From Alphaproteobacteria bacterium (GTDB taxonomy: Bacteria > Pseudomonadota > Alphaproteobacteria > MED-G09), in the NCBI GenBank assembly GCA_018658685.1, contig JABHUT010000213.1, forward strand, positions 1 to 5,319: a DNA stretch of 5,319 bases, read 5' to 3'. A program made the position numbers and the translations under genes. The notes under the pieces were generated by a model, which did not search any database, was not told the origin of the DNA, and saw nothing but the letters and a program-made list of their open reading frames with translations. Numbering within the stretch: position 1 is the first letter of the stretch; each line of letters opens with the position of its first letter. This document shows positions 1 to 5,319 of the stretch, in pieces.

Positions 1-53
1 ATACCGCCACTAGCGCCAGTTAGTAAAACTTTTTTTTTCTCCAAATTAATCAT
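1..53 (-). CDS. fabG: 3-oxoacyl-ACP reductase FabG, N-terminal fragment (runs off the left edge)
   Basis: Reading leftward from an ATG at 53-51, the 17 complete codons give MINLEKKKVLLTGASGG, the beta-strand and glycine-rich nucleotide-binding turn (TGxSGGxG type) that opens short-chain dehydrogenases such as FabG. FabG reduces 3-oxoacyl-ACP to 3-hydroxyacyl-ACP with NADPH in the cytosolic type II fatty-acid elongation cycle. The start follows the fabD stop codon by 8 bases. A Shine-Dalgarno sequence (GAGGTG, minus strand 63-58) overlaps that stop, which suggests translational coupling. The name rests on this motif plus the fabD-fabG order, which is common in bacteria; another short-chain dehydrogenase is possible from so short a fragment. 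Codons 6-8 are an A9 run. Confidence 0.8.
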   Translation of the reverse strand, partial: MINLEKKKVLLTGASGG

Positions 54-61
54 TCGACACC

Positions 62-1003
62 TCATTTATCTAGTAACAAAAGAAAGTCATCGACACTAGA
101 CTTATTATTAATGGACTTTCTATTAAATGATGGACAGCTTCTTTTTGCAAGGTTACTTAAAACTGAACCGCTACCTATCTCATAAAAATCAGTAACCGCC
201 ACTTCTTCAAGCTTGATCATTATCTCTCTCCACCTAACAATTTCTGTAACCTGATTTATTAAATTATCTTTTATTCCGTCGATACTCTCTTCTGAATTAA
301 CTTTTACATTCGATAAAACAGGAACAACTGGCTTTAGTAAATCAACATTTTTAATAGCTTCAGACATAATTTCCTTTGCAGGATTCATTAATGGGCAGTG
401 AAAAGGAGCACTAACAGAGAGCTGAAGAGCTTTTTTTGCTCCATTTTTTAAAAAAATATCCAAAGATCCCTCTATATTATTTTTTAGACCAGATATAACA
501 ACCTGGGCTTCGGCATTGTCATTCGCTGGAAAAACCTTGTCATTTAATTGATTTTCGTCAATTATATCAATAACTTCTTTTATTGAGAGACCTAATATTG
601 CTGCCATTGAGCCCTGACCATTTGGCACTGCACCTTGCATTGCTTTACCGCGAACCTTTAATAGTAAAGAAACATCCTTTAAGGATAAACTCTCTGAAGC
701 GGCTAACGCAGTATATTCACCCAAAGAATGGCCAGCTAAAATATCGGAAATTAAATCAATCCTGAAACCACGGCATTTTAAAATTTTTATAATAGCCATA
801 CCAACAGCCATTATAGCCGGTTGTGTATTTTCAGTTAAAGTAAGGGTTTCTTCTGGTCCTTCAAACATTATTTTAGATAAATTTTGCTCAAGCGTGTCAT
901 CCACTTCCTCAAAAACTTCCTTAGCTTCAGAAAAAGAAGCATATAAGTCATGCCCCATTCCTACAAACTGACTACCCTGTCCAGGAAAAACAATTGCCTT
1001 CAT
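62..1003 (-). CDS. fabD: Malonyl-CoA:ACP transacylase (FabD)
   Basis: The 313-residue product has the usual FabD length. FabD transfers the malonyl group from malonyl-CoA to acyl carrier protein, supplying the extender unit for type II fatty-acid synthesis in the cytosol. Visible motifs are the N-terminal FPGQGSQ (residues 6-12, with the oxyanion-hole Gln9), the nucleophile elbow GHSLGEY (91-97, active Ser93), the carboxylate-binding arginine in VRGKAMQ (Arg118), the catalytic histidine in SAPFHCPLM (His202), and Gln251 at the position of E. coli Gln250. No key residue is missing. The start at 1003 is supported by a strong AAGGAG (minus strand 1015-1010) six bases upstream. The gene is divergent from rpsF and is followed at once by fabG, so the two probably form one transcript. 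Confidence 0.97.
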   Translation of the reverse strand: MKAIVFPGQGSQFVGMGHDLYASFSEAKEVFEEVDDTLEQNLSKIMFEGPEETLTLTENTQPAIMAVGMAIIKILKCRGFRIDLISDILAGHSLGEYTALAASESLSLKDVSLLLKVRGKAMQGAVPNGQGSMAAILGLSIKEVIDIIDENQLNDKVFPANDNAEAQVVISGLKNNIEGSLDIFLKNGAKKALQLSVSAPFHCPLMNPAKEIMSEAIKNVDLLKPVVPVLSNVKVNSEESIDGIKDNLINQVTEIVRWREIMIKLEEVAVTDFYEIGSGSVLSNLAKRSCPSFNRKSINNKSSVDDFLLLLDK

Positions 1004-1045
1004 TTTAAACTCCTTATATATCTCGTATATAATTCAATTAATGAC

Positions 1046-1075
1046 ATTATAACAAGCTTGCAAATTAAACTTTAA
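1046..1075 (-). promoter_or_regulatory. Predicted fabD-fabG promoter with extended -10
   Basis: On the minus strand, a perfect TATAAT (1051-1046) is preceded by TGT, giving an extended -10 (TGnTATAAT). Eighteen bases further upstream is the -35-like hexamer TTAAAG (1075-1070), which matches TTGACA at three positions and forms one arm of the 16-bp palindrome. Transcription would start near 1039, leaving a leader of about 35 bases that carries the AAGGAG ribosome binding site. This is a prediction from sequence match only. Confidence 0.6.
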
Positions 1076-1085
1076 TGCATTAAAG
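1070..1085. promoter_or_regulatory. Perfect 16-bp palindrome in the fabD/rpsF divergent promoter region
   Basis: The sequence CTTTAATGCATTAAAG is its own reverse complement over all 16 bases. It sits near the middle of the 123-bp intergenic region. Each arm supplies the same hexamer, TTAAAG, at -35 distance from a TATAAT box: 18 bases on the fabD side and 19 bases on the rpsF side. It has no loop and no T-run, so it is not a terminator. It may be an operator for a dimeric regulator, or simply two back-to-back -35 elements. I know of no named regulator with this site. Confidence 0.5.
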
Positions 1086-1110
1086 AATTCCTTAGTTTTT
1101 AAAATATAAT
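1080..1110 (+). promoter_or_regulatory. Predicted rpsF operon promoter
   Basis: A perfect TATAAT lies at 1105-1110, with TTAAAG at 1080-1085 as a weak -35 and a long 19-base spacer. Transcription would start near 1116-1118, leaving a leader of only about 10 bases that barely includes the AAGGA (1116-1120) ribosome binding site. That is short enough to make the call doubtful. An alternative plus-strand -10, TATAAC at 1048-1053, would give a leader of about 67 bases but has no evident -35. Confidence 0.4.
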
Positions 1111-1126
1111 CTTAAAAGGAACATGA

Positions 1127-1489
1127 ATGCCATATTACGAGCATGTATTTATAACTAGACCAGAGATTGCTCCTCAGCAAGTTGAGAACCTAGTTGATGA
1201 AATAAAGACTATTATTAAAGATAACGGCGGTAAAGCCGTTTATACCGAATATTGGGGGTTAAGAGACCTTGCTTATAAGATTAAAAAAAGTGAAAGAGGT
1301 CACTATTCTTTATTAAGAATAGATAGCCCAAGCGTAGCTATCCAAGAATTAGAAAGAATTCAAAAATTAAATGAGGATGTTTTGAGATTTTTAACAACAA
1401 AAACTGAAGATTTAAGTCAGGAAACATCTCCTGTGATGAAAGCTTCTGTTAAAAAAGAGGGCTCATACAGCTCTAATAAGGGTGCTTAA
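1127..1489 (+). CDS. rpsF: 30S ribosomal protein S6
   Basis: The 120-residue product is S6, which binds S18 and the central domain of 16S rRNA on the small-subunit platform. It opens with the family pattern MPYYEHVFITRPE, carries the core signature EYWGLRDLAYKIKK (residues 41-54) and ERGHY (56-60), and has LNEDVLRFLTTK at 81-92. The globular fold ends near residue 95. The remaining 25 residues are a Ser/Lys-rich tail of the sort S6 often carries, variable between lineages. The start at 1127 is preferred over an ATG at 1123 because it is in frame with the S6 sequence and lies six bases after AAGGA. It is the first gene of the plus-strand cluster, with rpsR two bases downstream. Confidence 0.97.
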   Translation: MPYYEHVFITRPEIAPQQVENLVDEIKTIIKDNGGKAVYTEYWGLRDLAYKIKKSERGHYSLLRIDSPSVAIQELERIQKLNEDVLRFLTTKTEDLSQETSPVMKASVKKEGSYSSNKGA

Positions 1490-1491
1490 TA

Positions 1492-1752
1492 ATGAATAAT
1501 GTTATTCCAAATATTACCCAGATTCCAACAAAGAGACCTTTTCTTCGTAGAAAGAAAACATGTCCCTTTTCTGGAGATAAATCACCAAAAATAGATTATA
1601 AAGATACTAAACTTTTAAGAAAATATCTCTCAGAGAGAGGCAAAATGATACCTAGTAGAATAACAGCTGTTTCGGCAAAAAAACAAAGAGAACTAGCAAA
1701 GGCTATTAAAAGATCTCGCTATATTGCCCTTATTCCCTACCAAATGGATTAA
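1492..1752 (+). CDS. rpsR: 30S ribosomal protein S18
   Basis: The 86-residue basic protein is S18, the partner of S6 on the 30S platform. Recognisable stretches are FLRRKKTCPFSG (residues 17-28), IDYKDTKLLRKYLSERGKM (34-52), and PSRITAVSAKKQRELAKAIK (54-73), ending RYIALIPY. The gene starts two bases after the rpsF stop. AAGGG at 1478-1482, inside the last rpsF codons, serves as ribosome binding site, so the S6 and S18 partners are probably made in a coupled fashion. The N-terminal 14 residues ahead of the conserved core are lineage-specific. Confidence 0.97.
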   Translation: MNNVIPNITQIPTKRPFLRRKKTCPFSGDKSPKIDYKDTKLLRKYLSERGKMIPSRITAVSAKKQRELAKAIKRSRYIALIPYQMD

Positions 1753-1757
1753 TAAAA

Positions 1758-2441
1758 ATGGAAGTAATATTACTTGAAAGAATTGAACGTCTTGGCCAAA
1801 TGGGCGATGTTGTTGTTGTAAAAGATGGTTTTGCAAGAAATTTTTTATTACCCAAAAACAAAGCATTAAGAGCAAATAAGATAAATCTTGAATATTTTGA
1901 AAAAGAAAAAATAAACTTAGAAGCAAAAAATTTAAAACTTAAAAGTGAAGCTGAAGCAATTTCTAATAAAATAACTAAAGATAACTATATTGTTATTAGA
2001 CAAGCTAGTGACACGGGACAATTATATGGTTCAGTTAATTCTGGAGACATCAAGGATAAGCTTGAGGAAGAAGGATTTTCATTAGAAAAAAATCAAATTG
2101 TTCTCGATAAACCTATTAAAGAAATTGGTTACCATGAAATAAGACTTAAACTTCATCCAGAGGTTACTTCAAGCATTGATATATATATTTCAAGAAGTAT
2201 AGAAGAAGCAGAAGCATTAATAAGTGGACAAAATATTGAGCTTGAAAAGTCAAAAGAAGAAGAGTCAATCGATCTAGAGGAAATCTTTGAAGAAGGAGCC
2301 TTACCAAATGACTCAATTTCAGACGAAGTTGAGGCGGCTGATAATGAAGATTCTAAGCCAAACGACTCTAACAAACATAATGAAGAAGTCGTTTTGGAAG
2401 AAGAAATTGAACAACAAGAATCAAAAGAAACAGATAGTTAA
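1758..2441 (+). CDS. rplI: 50S ribosomal protein L9 with long acidic C-terminal tail
   Basis: L9 binds domain V of 23S rRNA near the base of the L1 stalk and reaches across the subunit surface. The N-terminal RNA-binding domain is clear: MEVILLERIERLGQMGDVV, then KDGFARNFLLP (residues 22-32). A lysine- and glutamate-rich connecting helix follows (about 42-75), then the C-terminal domain with DTGQLYGSV (85-93) and KEIGYHEIRLKLHPEV (121-136). The canonical fold ends near residue 155. The last 69 residues (159-227) contain 27 Asp/Glu against five Lys, making the protein about 75 residues longer than the usual ~150. Acidic tails are known on alphaproteobacterial L9, but this is a long one. The start is five bases after the rpsR stop, with no good Shine-Dalgarno, so translation probably depends on coupling to rpsR. 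Confidence 0.95.
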   Translation: MEVILLERIERLGQMGDVVVVKDGFARNFLLPKNKALRANKINLEYFEKEKINLEAKNLKLKSEAEAISNKITKDNYIVIRQASDTGQLYGSVNSGDIKDKLEEEGFSLEKNQIVLDKPIKEIGYHEIRLKLHPEVTSSIDIYISRSIEEAEALISGQNIELEKSKEEESIDLEEIFEEGALPNDSISDEVEAADNEDSKPNDSNKHNEEVVLEEEIEQQESKETDS

Positions 2442-2454
2442 AAACTTAACCCCA

Positions 2455-2473
2455 ATATTCACACTTATCCACA
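2455..2473 (+). promoter_or_regulatory. Tandem DnaA boxes upstream of dnaB
   Basis: Positions 2465-2473 read TTATCCACA, a perfect match to the high-affinity DnaA box consensus TTATNCACA. Exactly 10 bp upstream, 2455-2463 reads ATATTCACA, which differs from the consensus only in its first base and has the same orientation. The start-to-start spacing of one helical turn would put both boxes on the same face of the DNA. The pair lies in the 78-bp gap between rplI and dnaB and is followed by an AT-rich stretch (2475-2511). The perfect box is secure as a sequence match; DnaA binding and regulation of dnaB are inferred. Confidence 0.6.
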
Positions 2474-2496
2474 GATAATTTTCTTTATTTTATATT
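2468..2496 (+). promoter_or_regulatory. Candidate dnaB promoter overlapping the DnaA box
   Basis: TATATT at 2491-2496 matches the -10 consensus at five of six bases. Seventeen bases upstream, TCCACA (2468-2473) matches TTGACA at four of six and lies inside the perfect DnaA box. Transcription would start near 2503, giving a leader of about 17 bases. This would allow dnaB and the downstream mla genes to be expressed apart from the ribosomal protein genes. No Rho-independent terminator is visible between rplI and dnaB, so read-through is also likely. Confidence 0.4.
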
Positions 2497-2519
2497 CGTT
2501 TAAGATGTAGATTGCCTAT

Positions 2520-4043
2520 ATGGAGCAATCATCCCCAATTATATTAAACCAGAATCAAGTTAGTGATCGTCAACAAGAGCTACCTCATAATTTAGAAGCC
2601 GAACAACAGTTATTGGGCGCATTAATAAAAAATAATGAGCTTATTGATAGAATTTCACAACTTGGATTAAAGGATTTTCATTTCTACGAGGCATTTCATC
2701 AAGAAATCTACGAAAAAATTATACAAATGAATAATAATGGCAAGGCTATTACCATTCTTTTTCTAAAAACACTTTTTGAGACTAATGATGTTTTTGATTC
2801 AGACAGCTATTTTATTAGTTTGGTAGCTAATGCCAGCCATAGCTTAGTTATAAAAGATGTTGCAAATGAGATTTATGAACTTTCTATAAGAAGGCAATTA
2901 ATTCAAACAGCAGAATCTTTAGAACACTCTTCGTACGCCCTAAGTGAAGATAGAGAAGTTTCTGAAATTATTGAAGAAACTGAAATTCAACTTTATGAAA
3001 TTGATCAAAAAGGACAATCTGGTAAAAGTTTTTATAATTTTGAGGATTCTATAGCAGAGTCTATAAATGCTGCCGCAAATGCTTATGCATCCGATGATGG
3101 ATTGGCAGGTCTAGCAACTGGTTTTTCTGATTTAGATAAAGCCTTAGGAGGATTACAAAAGTCTGACCTTATTATACTTGCCGGAAGACCTGCTATGGGA
3201 AAAACATCATTAGCATCAAATATAGCTTTTAATATTGCTAAGAAATTTAGTGATGAAATAAATAATAATGAAATAACTACCGTAAAAGAAAATTCAGATG
3301 AAAATAAGTTTGGTGCAGTTGCTTTTTTCTCTCTTGAAATGTCTGCAGAACAATTAAGCACTAGAATTATTTCTGACCAGGCTGGGGTTTCATCTAGTGA
3401 TGTTAGACAAGGAAAGATCGATGAAAGAGAAATCAGTAATTACATGAAGGTAGCTGAAGATCTTAAAAATGTTCCTCTTTACATAGATCAAACAGGTGCC
3501 ATACCTATTGGCGTCCTATCCTCTAGAGCAAGAAGATTATCGAGAACACTAAAACAAAAAAAACAAGAACTATCTTTAATAGTTGTTGATTACCTTCAAT
3601 TAGCAACTACAGGATCTGATAAGTACAGAGGTAATGTTGTTCAAGAAATTTCACAAATCACCCAAGGCCTCAAGGCTCTTGCCAAGGAATTAAATGTACC
3701 TGTAATTGCTCTTTCACAATTATCACGAAATGTTGAATCAAGAGACAATAAAAGACCACAATTATCCGACCTAAGGGACTCTGGAGCAATTGAACAAGAT
3801 GCCGATATAGTAATGTTTGTATATAGAGAGGAGTATTACTTGAGGCGAGACGAACCTGATGCTGGAACAGAGCAACATATAGACTGGCAAAATAAAATGA
3901 CTGAGGCTCATGGAAAGGCATCCGTTTTAATAGAAAAACACAGGCATGGAGCTGTTAAATCAGTCGATATGCAATTTACAGAGAAGTTTACTAGGTTTTC
4001 AGATCTTGCACGTGATGAATTTATTCCAGAAAGAATGGAATAA
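2520..4043 (+). CDS. dnaB: Replicative DNA helicase DnaB
   Basis: The 507-residue product is the hexameric 5'-3' helicase that unwinds the replication fork and recruits primase. The N-terminal primase-interacting domain begins at PHNLEAEQQLLGAL (residues 22-35). After a linker the RecA-like ATPase domain opens with LATGFSDLDKALGG (198-211). Walker A is GRPAMGKTS (222-230, Lys228). FFSLEMSAEQL follows (269-279), Walker B is LIVVDYLQL (353-361, Asp357), then ALSQLSRNVESR (397-408), RPQLSDLRDSGAIEQDAD (412-429), and IEKHRHGAVK (471-480), which holds the expected trans-acting Lys473 and Arg475. Residues about 241-263 form a polar insertion, which I associate with alphaproteobacterial DnaB. No intein is present. 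There is no recognisable Shine-Dalgarno before 2520, but the in-frame ATG upstream (2505) is followed directly by a stop, so 2520 is the first usable ATG. Confidence 0.97.
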   Translation: MEQSSPIILNQNQVSDRQQELPHNLEAEQQLLGALIKNNELIDRISQLGLKDFHFYEAFHQEIYEKIIQMNNNGKAITILFLKTLFETNDVFDSDSYFISLVANASHSLVIKDVANEIYELSIRRQLIQTAESLEHSSYALSEDREVSEIIEETEIQLYEIDQKGQSGKSFYNFEDSIAESINAAANAYASDDGLAGLATGFSDLDKALGGLQKSDLIILAGRPAMGKTSLASNIAFNIAKKFSDEINNNEITTVKENSDENKFGAVAFFSLEMSAEQLSTRIISDQAGVSSSDVRQGKIDEREISNYMKVAEDLKNVPLYIDQTGAIPIGVLSSRARRLSRTLKQKKQELSLIVVDYLQLATTGSDKYRGNVVQEISQITQGLKALAKELNVPVIALSQLSRNVESRDNKRPQLSDLRDSGAIEQDADIVMFVYREEYYLRRDEPDAGTEQHIDWQNKMTEAHGKASVLIEKHRHGAVKSVDMQFTEKFTRFSDLARDEFIPERME

Positions 4044-4049
4044 ATAGAA

Positions 4050-4820
4050 ATGAAAATCTTAATTAATACTGGTTCATCTGTTGTTGGTTTTTTTCAAGAA
4101 ACAGGAAAAATTTTTATATTTATTGTACATATATTTAAAGCTGCTTTTTCAAGATGGTATCTAAAAAATATTTTTACTCAACTATTATCAATTGGCTACT
4201 TATCTCTTCCGGTTGTTGCCCTCACCTCCTTCTTTACAGGTGGTGCATTAGCTATACAAATATATTATGGCGGAAACCAATTTAATTCAGAGATTATTGT
4301 TTCATCAATAGTTGCTCTCGGAATAACAAGAGAGTTAGGACCAGTTTTAGGTGGTATAGTTGTTGCAGGTAGAGTTTCGGCTGCTATCGCTGCCGAACTA
4401 GGAACAATGAAAGTAACGGAACAAATTGATGCCTTAAAAACTCTTTCAACCGACCCTTTCGAGTACCTAGTATTACCTAGAGTTATTGCAGGAATAATAG
4501 CGTTACCTATTTTAGTTGGTTTTGCAGATATTATTGGGATTATGGGAGGGTGGCTTGTAGGCGTTCAAAGTTTAGGCTTCAATGGAACAGCTTACCTACA
4601 AAATACAGAAATATTCCTTGACTCAAAAGATATAATCTCTGGTCTCATTAAGGCGTCAGCATTTGGTTTTATCATAACATTAATGGGCTGTTTTCACGGC
4701 TTTCACTCTAAAGGGGGGGCTCAGGGTGTCGGTAAATCAACTATGAATGCCGTTGTAAGTTCTTCAATATTGATACTTGCAACAAATTATATAATGACAA
4801 ATCTTCTTTTTGTTTCTTGA
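4050..4820 (+). CDS. mlaE: MlaE-family ABC transporter permease (phospholipid transport)
   Basis: The 256-residue integral membrane protein has the usual MlaE length. In the inner membrane, MlaE dimers with MlaF ATPases and an MCE protein (MlaD) move phospholipids between the inner and outer membranes. The family hallmark is the segment around the coupling helix: RELGPVLGGIVVAGRVSAAI (94-113), then AELGTMKVTEQIDAL (115-129), followed by LPRVIA (142-147). Membrane segments are apparent at about 50-73, 83-107, 141-171, 197-217 and 233-253, with an amphipathic N-terminal stretch at about 10-35. A conserved GGAQGVG lies at 222-228, encoded across a G7 tract. The start is six bases after the dnaB stop with only a weak GGAA upstream. 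The directly following mlaF gene supports the assignment. The transport direction and exact substrate cannot be told from sequence. Confidence 0.92.
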   Translation: MKILINTGSSVVGFFQETGKIFIFIVHIFKAAFSRWYLKNIFTQLLSIGYLSLPVVALTSFFTGGALAIQIYYGGNQFNSEIIVSSIVALGITRELGPVLGGIVVAGRVSAAIAAELGTMKVTEQIDALKTLSTDPFEYLVLPRVIAGIIALPILVGFADIIGIMGGWLVGVQSLGFNGTAYLQNTEIFLDSKDIISGLIKASAFGFIITLMGCFHGFHSKGGAQGVGKSTMNAVVSSSILILATNYIMTNLLFVS

Positions 4821-4831
4821 TAGGATTAATG

Positions 4832-5319
4832 ATGATTGAAATTAAAAATTTAAATAAAAAGTTTCAAGACAACAATGTACTTAAAAATTTAAATATCAAA
4901 ATAAAAAAAGGTGAATCAGCAGTTGTAATTGGTCAATCAGGGACTGGTAAATCAGTAATGCTTAAATGCTTACTTGGTTTAATAAATCCTGATAAGGGCT
5001 CTATAAGAATAAATAATAAAGAAATTTATGATAAAAATTTAAAATACATTAATAAAAATAATACAAAAATTGGAATGCTATTTCAAGGTGGCGCTCTCTT
5101 TGATAGCCTCCCAATATGGAAAAATGTAAGCTTTACAGCACTTCAAGAAAAAGTACCTGAAAAGAAATGTAAAATTAAGTCGGAACAAACTCTTGAGAAA
5201 GTTGGTCTAGGACCTGAGGTATTAAATTTATTCCCATCCGAGCTATCAGGGGGTATGCAAAAAAGAGTTGCTTTAGCAAGAGCTATTTTTCCTGAGCCTG
5301 ATATTATTTTTTTTGATGA
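4832..5319 (+). CDS. mlaF: MlaF-type ABC transporter ATPase, truncated by the right edge
   Basis: The first 162 residues of an ABC ATPase that would power the adjacent MlaE permease from the cytoplasmic face. Visible motifs are Walker A GQSGTGKS (residues 34-41, Lys40), the Q-loop MLFQGGALFDSLPIW with Gln85 and the GALFDSL sequence typical of MlaF-like ATPases, the signature LSGGMQKR (138-145), and the beginning of Walker B, IIFFD, where the sequence ends. The catalytic Glu, H-loop and C-terminus lie outside. Two adjacent ATGs are possible (4829 and 4832). I chose 4832 because AGGA at 4822-4825 lies six bases before it but only three before 4829. The gap to mlaE is 8-11 bases, so the two are co-transcribed. 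An MCE-domain (mlaD) gene would be expected further right. Confidence 0.92.
   Translation, partial: MIEIKNLNKKFQDNNVLKNLNIKIKKGESAVVIGQSGTGKSVMLKCLLGLINPDKGSIRINNKEIYDKNLKYINKNNTKIGMLFQGGALFDSLPIWKNVSFTALQEKVPEKKCKIKSEQTLEKVGLGPEVLNLFPSELSGGMQKRVALARAIFPEPDIIFFD

Noticed and set aside
583..765. A 60-codon open frame on the plus strand inside fabD.
   Set aside because: It lies opposite strongly conserved FabD sequence, has no ribosome binding site and resembles no family I know; it is an antisense shadow.
2153..2374. A serine-rich 73-codon open frame on the minus strand opposite the rplI tail.
   Set aside because: Its serine richness is the mirror of the GAA/GAT/TCA codons of the acidic L9 tail; there is no independent coding evidence.
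2446..2460. Possible CtrA site (TTAAC) in the rplI-dnaB gap.
   Set aside because: Only a five-base half-site is present; there is no second TTAA seven bases on, and TTAA is frequent in DNA of this composition.
2442..2519. Intrinsic terminator between rplI and dnaB.
   Set aside because: The only hairpin, TTATC/GATAA, has five weak pairs and no GC-rich stem, so it would not terminate transcription.
3239..3310. Polar insertion in DnaB between Walker A and FFSLEM, considered as an intein or foreign insertion.
   Set aside because: It is only about 22 residues, lacks intein motifs, and fits the insertion expected in alphaproteobacterial DnaB.
3083..3361. A 92-codon open frame on the minus strand opposite the dnaB Walker A region.
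   Set aside because: It is the reverse complement of highly conserved DnaB coding sequence and has no start signal or known homology.
4842..4895. A 15-bp direct repeat (TTAAAAATTTAAATA at 4842-4856 and 4881-4895) in the start of mlaF.
   Set aside because: The copies are in the same frame and encode the similar IKNLN and LKNLN stretches usual at the N-terminus of ABC ATPases in an AT-rich genome, so coincidence is the simpler reading.

Overview
The window is a piece of AT-rich bacterial core genome and almost certainly comes from an alphaproteobacterium. The evidence is a malonyl-CoA:ACP transacylase gene (fabD, followed by fabG) facing away from rpsF-rpsR-rplI, a ribosomal protein L9 with a long acidic C-terminal tail, and a DnaB helicase with a roughly 22-residue insertion after Walker A of the kind I associate with alphaproteobacterial DnaB. 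Strong AT bias, gaps of 2-11 bases between most genes and a lack of spacer DNA suggest a streamlined, perhaps marine, low-GC lineage. That last point is inference.

Layout: on the minus strand, fabD (62-1003) is followed by the first 17 codons of fabG (1-53), a two-gene fatty-acid synthesis unit. A 123-bp divergent promoter region (1004-1126) separates it from a plus-strand cluster: rpsF (S6), rpsR (S18), rplI (L9), a 78-bp gap, dnaB (replicative helicase), then mlaE and a truncated mlaF (permease and ATPase of an MCE-type phospholipid transporter). mlaF runs off the right edge at Walker B.

Together the genes cover acyl-chain synthesis, ribosome assembly, replication fork unwinding and outer-membrane lipid transport. 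All look intact and ordinary. I see no mobile element, CRISPR, tRNA, rRNA or novel defence-like system. The parts worth a second look are regulatory. A perfect 16-bp palindrome in the fabD/rpsF intergenic region supplies a -35-like hexamer to a TATAAT box on each side. A perfect DnaA box (TTATCCACA), with a one-mismatch copy exactly 10 bp upstream of it, lies in front of dnaB and overlaps its best candidate -35 element.
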